From positions 36,545,389 through 36,609,388 of the forward strand of contig NC_080077.1 in the NCBI RefSeq assembly GCF_949987535.1: a stretch of DNA of 64,000 nucleotides, written 5' to 3'. The notes beneath the pieces are model-generated. The model made no database searches. It worked only from the letters and a program-made list of their open reading frames with translations, and was not told where the DNA came from. The translations under genes were made by a program, and so were the position numbers. The first letter of the stretch is position 1, and each line of letters opens with the position of its first letter. Origin of the DNA: Balaenoptera acutorostrata. Its lineage: Eukaryota > Chordata > Mammalia > Artiodactyla > Balaenopteridae. Shown one piece after another: positions 35,801-47,473 of this stretch.

Positions 35801-36262
35801 TCACTATGTTGTGCACCAGGAACTAACATAGTGTGGTAGGTCAATTATACTCTAAACGAACAAACAAATGAAATCATAGAAAAAGAGATTAGATTTGTGA
35901 TTACCAGAGGCAGGGGGTACAGGTAGGGGAAATTGGATGAAAGTGGTCAAAAAGTACAAAGTTCTAGTTATAAGAAAAATGAATACTAAAAATGTAATTA
36001 CAAGATGATAAATATAATTAACACTGTTGTACATTATATATGAAAGGTAAACCCTAAGAGTTCTCTTCACAGTGAAAAAATATTTTTTTCTTTTCTTCTC
36101 TTTTGTATCTATATGAGATGATGGATGTTCACTAAACTTATTGTTTAATCATTTATTATGGTAATCATTTCACAATATATGTAAGTCAAATCTTTGTGCT
36201 GTACTCCTTAAACTTATACAGTGCTGTATATCAATTATATCTCAAAACTGGAAGAAAAAAAT
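35801..36262 (+). mobile_element. Old L1 3'UTR fragment
   Basis: Words ctatgttgtgcaccaggaac, gtgattaccagaggcagggg and cagtgctgtatatcaattat are plus-strand L1 3' terminal sequence. It directly follows a minus-strand ORF2 segment; see the findings for a possible inversion junction. Confidence 0.65.
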
Positions 36263-36309
36263 AAAATAAAATAGCAACACTCAGCAAATGGGATCAAGGG
36301 AATTTTTTT

Positions 36310-36450
36310 CAAGAAATAAATGTGCTCTGAAACTGGATTGTGGGAATGGTTGAACAACTGCATAAGTTTACTAAAAATTATCAAACTGTACACTTGTAAT
36401 GGGTGAATTTTATGCTATGTAAATTGTAACTCAATAAAAAATGTTACAAC
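36310..36450 (+). mobile_element. Old L1 3' end fragment
   Basis: The words actgtacacttgtaatgggt, gaattttatgctatgtaaat and ctcaataaaaaatg are an L1M 3' end. It is short and truncated. Confidence 0.7.
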
Positions 36451-36469
36451 TAAAGGGACAAAAAGAGAT

Positions 36470-36985
36470 GTGCTATCAAGTCATGAAAAAACATGAAGGA
36501 TCCATAAATGCATATTAATAAGTGAAAGAAGCCAATCTGCAAGGGCTATATACTGTATAACTCCAACTATATGACATTTTGGAAAAGGCAAAACTATGGA
36601 GACAATAAAAAGATCAGTGGTTGCCAGGGGTCAAGGGGAGGTGGGGTGGGAGAGATGAACAGCAGAGGACAGAGCATTTCTAGGACTGTGAAAATACTCT
36701 ATATGGTATTATAATGATAGATATATGTCATCATACATTTGTCCAATCCCATAAAATGTGCAACACCAAAAGTGAACCCTAAGCAAACTATGGAATTTGG
36801 GTGATTATGATGTGTCAATGTAGGTTCATCCTTGGTAAAATATGTACCATTTTGGTGGGTAATGTTGACAATGTGGAAGGCTATGTATGTGGGGTACCAT
36901 GGGATATAAGGGAAATCTCTGTACCTTCCTCTAAATTTTGTTGTAAACCTAAAACTGCTCTAAGAAAATAAAGTCTTAATTTAAA
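36470..36985 (+). mobile_element. Old L1 3'UTR (L1MC/ME-like)
   Basis: Words atatgacattttggaaaagg, gatcagtggttgccaggggt, gtcaatgtaggttcatcctt and acctaaaactgctctaagaa, ending aataaagtctt, are the 3'UTR of an old L1 family. Plus orientation. Confidence 0.8.
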
Positions 36986-36989
36986 AAAT

Positions 36990-38790
36990 CAGTTATCCAC
37001 CATATTAAAGGGTAAAACAGAAAAGCCTTATGACAATCTTAATAGATGTGGAAAAATAATTTATTAAATTCTATACTTGGTAATGAAAGAACCATATGAT
37101 GATCTCAATAGATTCAGTAAAAAGCATTTGATAAAGTTCTATACATATTTGTGATTTTTTTAAAAACTTCAGTAATTAGAAATAGAAGTGTACTTTACTA
37201 ATCTGATGAGGGATCCAGAAAAAATACAGTAAATATTAAAATTTGAAGGCAACTGAACAGGGGTAAGGAAACAATATCAATTATCAGTGCTTCTATTCAA
37301 CATTTTACTGGAAGCCCTAACCAGTTCAATAAGGCAGGAAAGAAGATATAGAAATGGAAGTCATTACTCAGAGATGATTTGATTATGTCTGTAGAAAATC
37401 CAGAAGAATCTACAAACTATTAAAAGCAAGGTCACTAGAAACAAGGCCAAAATATGACAGTTGACTATATTTCTCTATACTAGAAATAACTGGAAGATAT
37501 AATTTAATAGAAAAACAATACCATTTACAATAATATCTAAAACATCCACTACTTAGGAACACATATATAAAAACATTGCAAGACCTACTTGAGAACTACA
37601 AAATATTGGTGAGAGAAAATAAAGACAAAAATAACTGGAGGAAAATACCAAATACATTGATTGGAAGACTCAATATTGATAAAATGCCAATTCTCTCCCA
37701 AATTAAGTAATCCCTTTCAAAATCCCAGCAGGTTATTTTGTGCAAATTGACCCTTTATTCTAAAATGGAAATGGAAATGTAAAGACTTAATATAGCCAAG
37801 GCAATACTGAAGAAGACAAACTAAACTGCAAAAATTATACTACTAAATATCAAAAGTTATTGTAAAGCTAAAAATAATGACAGTAATGAATTAGCACAAT
37901 AATAGCTAAGTAAACCAATGGAACAAATTAGAGAGTCCAGAAACAGACCCACTCAAAAATACTAACCTGGTTTGGATAAAACCCTATTGCAATTCAGTGT
38001 AAAGGATTATCTTTTCAATAAGCGGTTCTGGGTCCAAAGGAAAAGAAATTAACCTTAATCCCTATGTAATATCATATATAAAAATTTAATCAAGAACCAT
38101 CAAAATCTGAATGTGAAAGGTAAAACAATAAGGCTTCTAGGAGAAAACATAGAAGACTATTGTTATGACGTTAAGGTGTGCAACCACTTCTTAAACAGGA
38201 TATAAATTGCACTCACCATAAAAGAAAAGATTGAGATAGTAAACTTATATCAATAAAATCTTCTATTTATTAAAAATCACCAGTGACATAGTAAAACCAC
38301 AAGCCATATACTGGGAGAAAATATTTGCAATATATATCTGACAAAATAATCATATATATATACACATATACATATAGAATGAATGTAAATATATAAGTAA
38401 AAACAGACAATACAATAGAAAAGTGGCAAGGAGACTTCAATAGGAACTTCACAAAGTAGTATATCCAAATAACCAACAAGGATGTGAAAATATGTTCAAT
38501 ATTGTTAGTCACCTAGGAAATGCAGGTCAACACCAAAATTTAATACCATTACATATTCATCATAGTGCTAAAATTAAAATGACTATACCAATTGTAGTGA
38601 CGATGTGGAGTAATCTGAACTCTCAAATGCTTCTGGTGGAAATTTCAAATTGGTTCATCCACTTGGAAAACTGTTTGGCAGCTTTACAGCAAAATGTGCC
38701 TAACATAAGACCCAGTAATTTCGTTTCTATATATTCACCAAATAAAAATAGTGCTTACTTATATCAACTACACAATTCAAAATATTCAGA
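36990..38790 (+). mobile_element. Old L1 ORF2 segment, degenerate
   Basis: About 1.8 kb of plus-strand ORF2-like sequence. Recognisable words include cattttactggaagccctaa, gtctgtagaaaatccagaag (just past the catalytic FADD box), ttggaagactcaatattgat and aaactgtttggcagctttac (C-terminal region). Stops and indels occur throughout. Its order relative to the upstream 3'UTR pieces shows these come from separate insertions. Small frames at 38492-38821 are remnants. Confidence 0.8.
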
Positions 38791-41700
38791 AATCCAGAAT
38801 TCCATATTTGAGTTCAAGTAATCTGAAATCAGAGACTTCAATGAAGTATATCCCAATAAATATGAGAAAAATATAGGGCGCGGTAGAGAGAAAACAAATA
38901 CAATACTGAAGTAATGAAATTAAAAAAGTAGTCATAATCACAAGGGAAAAGTCCATTAGACATACTTGTAATACGTGTATGCAACAGTAGTGCAAACTGA
39001 GGCTGGCTCTATTTGACCCAATGATCTTATTACCAAGCTATGTATGGTGGTTGAAATTTTTGGTATTCTCTTGTTCCCTGGAGTAAAGAAATTTAGAGTA
39101 TAAATATTTCACCTCTGGTAAAATATAACACATTGAATGTTAACGTATTTGCTGGAAGGCACTCATCTGACTTTAGAAGATATGCTTATTTTACTGAGCA
39201 GCTCATATTTTGCCCTCAGAAATGCTGGACTGAGAAAATCAAGCTTGGTCAAATAGCCCAAGAAAACTATGGCATCCTGTAAATTTAAGAAACATGCAAA
39301 TCAATGTACATTCTCTGAAATAAAAGTTTTCTACAACAGAAAAGGCATTTAATACTAGGGAGTTTGCCCCCAACATTTGGGGATGTTTTTAATGAGTACT
39401 TGCATAGTGTTCATCTTCCCATTCATTTTGTGGTATTTGAGGTGACCTATCAATAACAAATTAAATATATTATGATTCTAAAGAAATCAGCATTTCTTAG
39501 ATTCCCAACTAAACTTTAGTGTATTATTTATTTAGCTGAACTCTCACTCAAATTAACAATCCCTATGTCTACTGGAAGTCATGAGGTAAGTGAAATGGGG
39601 GTATCAAGCAATTTGTCCATGGCCACCCACATAGTTAGTTGTCCTGACCAGTATAAGTTAAGAAAGCTTTACAATTCCCTACCCGCTGTTCATAAGACCA
39701 CAAGACCATACCTCATAAACCAAAATGGTGAAATTAAGTATCATAAATGAAAAGAATATTTTTATTTCCTCTAACCTTTTCCTTGTTACCCTGGAATTCC
39801 TTTTCTCTGTATGTCTGTGTAGATAAAAAACTTTTTTTTAAATAATAAAGTTAAATAATAAACTGGGTTTTCTTTGCCCTATCTTTTTGTCTTATAAAAA
39901 CGGTGGTAAGGAGGGGGAGTGGGGTGAGGTAGGAGGATAGGAAGAGAACTCTAACCACCACTAACTCTTACATGTACGCTCGGGATGGGCCTCTGGTTCA
40001 CACCCGTGTCATCAGTGCATGGTGGGAGGTCAGTTTGGTCAGAAGAGTACTTATTTTTAAGACACTGAAAGCTATATATTAAGTGGTTGTGTAAGCAGTT
40101 AGGAAAAGCGTTAGGAAAGTTTTCTCAGGATGTTAAGAAAAAAAAGGGTAAAAAATAAAATAAAATGATGGAATCTGGAAGATACTTCTTAAAATTATAG
40201 TGTTCTCATGTAACAAGTGGAAAATTATGTATTATAGCAAAAACCTGAGAGGAATTAAGATCCAAATATAAACGCTTGCTTGCTAAAAAGAAAACCAATC
40301 CAGAAAATGGGATTTGAAAATGTAAGGGAAAGAGGTCTGTGTTCCCTTTCTCCCATACCACTTGCCTTTCTTAATATGCTGAAGAATATTTGGGAAATAA
40401 AAGGACACATTTAAGAGACTGCTAGAGTACAATCTAGAGGGGAAAAGGAAACACAGATGTGTCCCCTAATGTTTCTGGGGCAGGGCAAACAGATGAATGA
40501 TAATGACTACTAGTGGAGAGAGAATTTGAGGGGAAAGAAGATGAAGATGATGAGGTCACTTTTAATGAGGTAGAATCAAGATACTCATGGACTACCCAGG
40601 TATGATATGTATGTAGCAAGTTGGTACATGTGAGGGTCTGGAGCCCAGGACAGAGATTGGTGTTGTAGATAAAAATTGTAAAGTTATTTGTTTAGAGTTA
40701 CTATCTGATGACATAGGGTAGAATGGGGTTGCCTGGATAGGAGGTCAAGTAGGAATAGAAGTGGATTAAAGACTCAGAGCTCTAGGACAACCACCTTTAA
40801 AGGGAAAGTAGAGGAAGAACAGCCTACAGTGAAGACTGGCAAGGAGAACCAGAGAGTAAAGAGATAAAACTAAAGAAGTGTGACACATAAACCAAGGGAC
40901 AGTTGTTCCAAGAAGGAAAAAGTACACTGCCTGCAGCAGGGCCAGGACTCAAATGTATGCAGGATTGTCTGAGGAGCTGGTAGAAAGGGACATGAGAAGG
41001 TTTATCCAAGAGATTTTGGCTAAAGAAGAGAGGCCTTTCTTCACATATGCACCCTGTCAAGAGAGAGGCAGCTGCAGAAGCCAAAGGAGTTTTCATTAGG
41101 AACTCTGAAACATGGAAGACCAGCTGGGCTGCTTTTCATGCCCAGATAACAAAGTGAGAAAGAGCCAAGAAGATGCTCCAACTTCACAAATTATAGCATG
41201 GCTGTGGGACATTTGTGATATCATCTTCACACAGACATCAAGGGTCCAAGGAGGACACCAGTAGCAGTGAGCAGTAGGTAGGGAAGTCAAGTCTCTTAAA
41301 AATGCAAATGACAGAAACCCAACTGCAGCAAGCTTAAACAACATGGCCTCTGTGGCTCACAAACTAGGAGAAGATTCGGGGACTCACATACTGCTTTCAG
41401 AGCACATTTCTTTTTCTCCAACCCTAGTTTCAGCTGTCTCTATAGGGCTTCATTTCTTTATCTTCAAATGGTTTCCTCCTTGTACTACAATTATGTGCAC
41501 GGATTTGTGTGTTTGTGTGTGTGCATTCTATTTGGAAAGGGGTGGAGACAGATGGCTTCTGGCAGACCTAGGTTCTTCTTCCAGGTTAATGACCTAGACA
41601 AAATATGGGTATTTCTCTTCCTACTTTATTATTTAGTAATCCCAGGGAAATCACCAATTCACTCAGATTGGCCACTTCTACTAAATAATTGTCCGACAGT

Positions 41701-42170
41701 TTGACTGAGTAAACTCCCCTCCCCAAGTCAAGGGAGTTAGGGAGAAGCTGTCCCCGCAATGGAAGAGCTGGATGTAGAAGAATGAAATATAGGTTATTCC
41801 TGGAAACATGACCAATTGGCATCCACAGCCTGGTGAAGCCAGGGGAAGCTTGTATTAAGAGGGTTAAGTTCTGGCTGGGTCAAGTAAGGTAAGAATTGAA
41901 AAGGACCTGTAGAATTAAGCAATTAATGGTCATTGTTCATCTGTAGACTAAGCAGCTTCAAGCAATGGTGAAAGCAAAAGCCAGATGGCAGTGATCTGAG
42001 GAGTAAACAGGAGGTGAGGAAGTATAAACACCACCAGAAAGGACTCTTTCTAGAATCTAGAAACTTAGCTATGAAAGAAAGCAAAAGGGACATGCAGAAT
42101 CAAAAGACGATTTGGGGGAATTAATTTTGAAACATCTTTTAAATGTTATCATTTAAAAGTTTCCTAAAAC
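38791..42170. other. Unassigned sequence with one MIR-like stretch
   Basis: No host exon recognised. A MIR-like antisense stretch lies at about 39575-39690 (aatttgtccatggccaccca). The region 41290-41480 (caactgcagcaagcttaaac, then gtggctcacaaactaggaga) resembles an old LTR or DNA-element fragment of uncertain family. The overlapping frames between 40824 and 41822 on both strands show no domains. Confidence 0.35.
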
Positions 42171-42776
42171 TACAGTTGACCCTTGAACAACATGGGTTTG
42201 AACTATGCGGGTCCACTTATACACTGAATTTTTTCAATAAATATATTGAAAAAAAATTTTGGAGATATGTGACGATTTGAAAAAACTCACAGATGAACTG
42301 CATAGCCTAGACATATTGAAAAAAATAAAAAAAAAATAGGTATGTCGTGAGTGCATAAAAATATATGTAGAAACTAGTCTATTTTATCATTTTTTACCAT
42401 AAAATATACACAAATCTATTATAAAAAGTTAAGATTTATCAAAACTTACACAAACACTTACAGACCATACATGTGCCATTTACAGTTAAGAGAAATGTAA
42501 AAAAAAGTGTAAAGATATAATATTAAATCAAAACTGCATAAAGTTAACTGTAGTACACACGGTACTACTATAATAATTTTGTAGCCACCTCCTGTTGCTA
42601 TTGCAGTGAGCTAAGTGTTGCGAGTATTCACTTAAAATGCTGTGTGATGGTAGTCATCTCAGCATGAGCAGTTCGTCTCTCCAGTAAATTGTGTATCACA
42701 GTAAAAACTGATCTCTTGCAGTTCTTGCATAATTTTCATTGTGTTTAGTGAAATACTGTAAGCCTTAAATAACACC

Positions 42777-44710
42777 ATGGGACCCAAATGAAGTGCCACT
42801 AGTGATGCTGGAAGTGCTCCCAAGAAGCAGTCATGACATAAGCCGAACTGCTTGATATGTACCATAGATCGAGGTCTACAACTTTGGTTGCCTGCCATTT
42901 CAAGATAAATGAATCCAGCATAGGGACCATTGTAAAAAAAGAAAAGGAAGTTTGTGAAGCTGTCCCCGTAGCTATGCCAGCAAGTGCAAAAACCTTGTAC
43001 TTTTTGCAAAATACTTTTTTACCTTGTATTGAAAATGCAGCTTTTATGTGGGAGCAGGATTGCTATAGGAAAGGCATACCTATAGTCTCTAACATGATTT
43101 GAGAAAAAGCAAAGATATTATATGAAAACTTAAAGCAAAAGGAAGGTGAAGGATCTAAAACTGGAGAATTTAATGCCAGCAAAAATGATTTGATAATTTT
43201 AGAAAGAAGTTTGGCTTAAAAAATGTCAAGATAACAGTAAAAGTAGGTGCTACTGACCAAGAGGCAGCAGATGAGTACAGCTTTTTAATGCAGACAAAAA
43301 TGCCCTATTCTGGGGGAAAAAAAGGCTACAAAGGACATTTATTAGTAAGAAAGAGAAGTGAGCACCAGGATTTAAAGCAGGAAGGGCGATTCTAGGCTGA
43401 CTCTACAGTTTTGTGCAAATACAGTCAGGTTTATGATCAGGACGGCCCTTATCTATAAAGCTGCTAACACTGAGCCTTGAAGGGAAAGAATAAATACCAG
43501 CTGCCAGTCTTTTGGTTGTACAAGAAGACCTGGACAATGAGAACCCTTTTTCTGGATTGGTTCCATCAATGCTTTGTCACTGAAGCCAGGAAGTACTTTG
43601 CCAGTAGGAAACTGCTTTTTAAAGTACTTTTGATATTGGACAATGCCCCTGGCCACCCAGAATCCCATGAGTTCAACTGAGTTCAATACTGAAGGCATCA
43701 AAGTTGTCTACCTCCCCTCCAAACACAATGTCTCTAATTCAGCCTCTAGTCTGGGGGTCATAAGGACCTTTAAGGCTCATTACACCCAGTACTCTATAGA
43801 AAGGATTGTCAATGCTGTGGAAGAGAACCCTAATAGAGAGACCATCATGCCAGCCTGGAAGGATTACACTATTGAAGTTGCTATCGTTGTTACAGAAAAA
43901 GCTGTGAAAGCTACCAAGCTCAAAACAATAAATTCCTGCTGGAGAAAGCTGTGTCCAGATGTTATGCATGACTTCACAGGATTTATGACAGAGCCAATCA
44001 AAGAAATCATGAAAGAGATTGTGGATATGGCAAAAAAAGGTGGGGTTGAAGGGTTTCAAGATATGGATTTTGGAGAAATTCAAGAGCTAATAGACACCAC
44101 ACCAGAAGATGTAACAGAAGACAGCTTGAGGGACTTCCCTGGTCGTCCAGCGGTTAGGACTCGGTGCTTTCACTGCCATGGCCTGGGTTCAGTCCCTAGT
44201 CGGGGAACTAAGATCTTGCAAGCAGCATGGCATGGCCAAAAACAAAAACAAAAAAAATAACAAAAAACACAAAATGACAGGTTGATGGAGATGAGTGCTT
44301 CCCAACAAGTGCCAGACAATGAGTGAGGAAGATGACGAAGAAGCAGTGCCAGAAAACAAACTGACGTTAGACAATCTGGCAAAAAGGTTCTAATTCTTCA
44401 GAGCCTTCTTTTACAACATGGGCCTTTCTACGATATGGGTGCTGAAACTAAAGCAAAAAGTGGAAGAAGAATTGGAACTGCATGAAAACATTTTTAGAGA
44501 AATGAAAAAACAAAAACATCAGCTGTATCTCCATCAAGTCACACAGAGTGTGCCTGTCCCTCCTGCCTCCCCTTCCTCCTTCTCTTACACCTCTGCCATC
44601 CTTGGGACAGCAAGACCAACCACTCCTGTGCCTCCTCCTCCTCAGCTTACTTAACATGAAGACAATGAGATGAAGACCTTTATGATGATCCACTTCCACT
44701 TAATGAATAG
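42777..44710 (+). pseudogene. Tigger/pogo transposase pseudogene
   Basis: The relic encodes a CENP-B-like DDE transposase, the enzyme that would cut and paste Tigger2. I chose the start ATG at 42777 (MGPK opening typical of this transposase) and the stop at 44708-44710 after a PLPLNE-like end. A helix-turn-helix region reads CHFKINESSIGTIVKKEKE at about 42893-42950. In the catalytic domain the first Asp survives in NADKNALFW (about 43287), though the following Glu is Lys, and the second Asp survives in LILDNAPGHP (about 43631). The third acidic residue is gone: where the family has an LDQG-type word, a 1-bp loss leaves SSLGVI near 43748. Frameshifts split the gene into frames at 42857-43102, 43477-43680 and 43643-44260, and a SINE interrupts its 3' part. 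Clearly non-functional. Confidence 0.85.
44130..44275 (+). mobile_element. Short CHR-type SINE inside the Tigger transposase relic
   Basis: The head gggacttccctggtcgtcca and B-box region gggttcagtccctagtcggg are tRNA-Glu-derived; the body ends at a short A-rich tail (aaaacaaaaacaaaaaaaat). A probable 10-bp target duplication with one mismatch, gacagcttga and gacaggttga, lies at 44120-44129 and 44276-44285. It interrupts the transposase coding sequence, so it is younger than Tigger2. It adds SINE-encoded residues to the C-terminal end of the 205-residue frame at 43643-44260. Confidence 0.85.
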
Positions 44711-44823
44711 TAAGTAATCATCATGCCATAGTTAATAAACTTATCTGTTGTGTATGTGTGTGAGCGTCTTTATGTGAAAGTCTAATAACTGTATGGCAAG
44801 AACTGGCTGAGATGTTTTTGTAC

Positions 44824-44867
44824 CATCCTCCTCCTCCTCCTCCTCCTCCTCCTCCTCCTCCTCCTCA
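44824..44867 (+). repeat. (CCT)n microsatellite
   Basis: About 14 uninterrupted cct units in the 3' untranslated part of the Tigger2 relic. A similar but imperfect proline-codon run (cctcctcctc) lies upstream at about 44632 in the transposase tail. Confidence 0.95.
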
Positions 44868-45744
44868 CTTAAGTATTCATGTGTAGAACATCGTGTGCAA
44901 GACGTATTGAAGTGGATAACCTATCCTTACATAGGGATAAGTTGAGTGGTGTTTAATTTAAATTCAATAATGTGTTGGTTTTCTCACTCTTTTATAACTT
45001 TGCTTTCAAAAAATTACATTACCAAACCCTATGCCTCTCTCTCTCATATTTGGAGAAAGTGCATATCAGCCTATCATCACAGGTAAGTTGGGTTTTTTTA
45101 ATGTAACAATGTTTCCAATACTGTACTATGAACATGACTGTAATAATGTATGCCATAAAAATTTTATAACGATTCATTTATTATGAAGCAATCATATTGC
45201 TGCTTCTGCATTATCAATGCATGTCATTATAAATTTTCATCTTATTTTTTCATTTTTGATGTCTAGTGTCAGTAATACGTATAACATCTAGTGTTTTGTA
45301 CCATATAAAACAATGTTGATGTAGGTACTGACAGACAATTCATCTTGCAAATAGATAATGTAAACTTACAGTATTGATAAGTACAGCACAGCACTATAAA
45401 AGTATTTTCTCTTCCTTATGATTTTCTTAATAACATTTCCTTTTCCCTAGCTTACTTCAATGTGAGAATACAGTATATAATACATATGACATACAAAATA
45501 TGTGTTAATTGACTGTTTATGTTATCTGTAAGGCTTCTGGTCAATAGTAAGCTATTAATGTTAAGTTTCCGGAGAATCAAAAGTAATAGATGGATTTTTG
45601 AATGTGGGAGTTGGGGGGTTGGTGCTCCTAATCTTCATGTTTTTCAAGGGTCAACCGTGCTACTATCACAATTATTTTCTTCACACATACAATTCAAACC
45701 TTTACACTTCAGGCTGTAGATTTCATTAGACTTTGCTCAAATTG

Positions 45745-45865
45745 TAAATGCAAAATTGAGCAAGTCATTTAACCTCTTCGAGTCTGTTTCTTTATTTGTA
45801 AAATGGAATAATAGTATTTAACACTGAGTAGTGTATGAGAATTAAATAAGATCAATGTATTATTT
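45745..45865 (+). mobile_element. MIR SINE fragment
   Basis: Words gagcaagtcatttaacctct, cgagtctgtttctttatttg and taaaatggaataatagtatt are the MIR core in plus orientation. Confidence 0.75.
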
Positions 45866-47340
45866 GCCAGCAGAGAATTCTTAAAAATGGTTCAATAATC
45901 TATCATAAATTTGCTCATATAAACATAATGTCATCAGCTCAGGGACTAAAAGTTGAGCATTAAAGAAAAACCATTAATAATTTTTTTCATTTTATCAAGC
46001 TCCTTTTCTATTTGTTGCCATGGAAACCTATTTTGGATGTGATAATATACAATTTTGCCATTTATTAATGCTCTTAATAGTTACCAAGAAAGATAGTTTT
46101 TAATTCTATCAGTGATTCTTTTAGGGAAGTAAGCAAATTTTATATTGACATTGTGCACAACTTAAGGGACAACTAGTGTTTGTTCAATAATGCATTGGAG
46201 ACACAGAATGTTGGCAAAATCAAGGTTAGTGGGCAAAATGTGACCCAGACTATTGAAGATAGGCTTGAATGTTCTTTAAGTCCCAGTTGTCCTCATGTTT
46301 GGAATCTGGTAATACTATATTTTTAGCTTTTATTTCTCTAGTAAACTTCTTTGGTTTTTAATTCAGTATAGTTCCTTTTCTTGCTTCCCATATATAGAGA
46401 ACTGATTTAGAAGAGCCACCCATTTAAACTGGTAAGGTTTTGCTTACCCTCTTTTACCCATATGGCTTTAGATACTTCCAGAACTCTGGTTCTACTGATC
46501 ACACAGATAGATATATAAGAACAGCTACAATCAATCACTCAATGCAGTTGTCTTTAAGAATGAGAAAAGATTATCTAACTTATGAAATGTCTCCTTCAGA
46601 AGAGGTTCAAGTGCACTGATCTTTTCTCAAACTGAGATACTGTCAGTGCTGCGGTATAAGAAAACACAGATGGGAAGTCTTACACACAATCCCAAATCAG
46701 AATTGCAAGGTCTTTGGAAATCAGAAATAGGGTTCTAATGAAAGTCATTTTTCAATCTTCAGAGTAACATATAATGTGATTTCTCTAGTAAAAAGACATT
46801 CAAACTGTATTGTCAATGCAGAATGAATTTCATGAAATCAAATACACAGTGATAGAAATATTGCCTCCAGATGAGCCATGCTAAACATTTTGGACAAAAG
46901 CACTGATTTTCTCATAATTTTGAGTCAAAATGGAGTTATAAAAAAATAGATCATCACTAACATTAATAGGAAAACTTTTAGAACCTCTCAGTAGAAAGCT
47001 AAAGGACATGCTGACCTTCATATTGCATGGCAGTTTAAATTCTTCCAACTTAATATTTTAAGAAAAAATAACACTGGGAAATCATCACAAAGCTGCAATT
47101 GACTACAATGCACAAGACAAACAAATAAACAAATGTCAAACTATCCTCCAGTTAAGAGCCAACTGTCCCTACTGGGTGACCTGAACAAGATTTTACCAGA
47201 TAGGAAAAGTATAAGTTCTGACGGGAAAAAGTTAATCACATGTTTTGTTGTTTTGTTTGTATGTGTGTGTGTGTGTCTTTTTGTTTCTTTGTCTGTTTTT
47301 TACTTCTATAGGTAAAGTAGAACATTTTAATGGCAGTAAT
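45866..47340. other. Unique AT-rich sequence, no gene seen
   Basis: No exon or named repeat recognised. A (tg)n run with flanking T-rich sequence lies at 47247-47300. The frame at 47133-47315 is chance. Confidence 0.4.
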
Positions 47341-47344
47341 GTAG

Positions 47345-47473
47345 AAAAAACAGAAATTAGAGCCAGGGATTTGAGTTCTGATACTAGCTGTACTGCTAAT
47401 TCACTATGTGACTTTGGATAGCTCTTAACATCATGATGACAATTTCCTTTTATCTATAAAATTAGGGAGTTAG
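47345..47473 (+). mobile_element. MIR SINE, left half split by a later L1
   Basis: Words gagccagggatttgagttct, cactatgtgactttggatag and ttatctataaaattagggag are MIR in plus orientation. The repeat resumes after the L1 at 54588 (gttagtggcaactagataat, then ctccaaggtcatttttggct), so L1 insertion split one MIR in two. Bases 47462-47473 are the left target duplication. Confidence 0.8.

Larger units (their letters stand above)
42173..45657 (+). mobile_element. Tigger2-like DNA transposon (pogo group, Tc1-mariner), inactive
   Basis: It opens with cagttgacccttgaacaaca and closes near ttttcaagggtcaaccg, a pair of imperfect terminal inverted repeats. TA precedes the left end (42171-42172); the right TA reads TG, a likely mutation. 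The span has a 5' region, a transposase gene relic (42777-44710), and a 3' region with the known Tigger2 series aaggcttctggtcaatagta. A short SINE sits inside (44130-44275), and a CCT microsatellite has grown near 44824-44867. The element is a fossil from early placental history and cannot move. Confidence 0.85.

Noticed and set aside
38341..38400. AT-rich catatatatatacacatatacat tract considered as an origin or matrix site
   Set aside because: Simple AT-rich sequence inside an old L1; no specific motif supports a function.
43643..44260. 205-residue frame, the longest plus-strand frame, considered as a host gene (domesticated transposase)
   Set aside because: It lacks the N-terminal domain and the third catalytic residue, is frameshifted relative to flanking transposase parts, and ends in SINE sequence.
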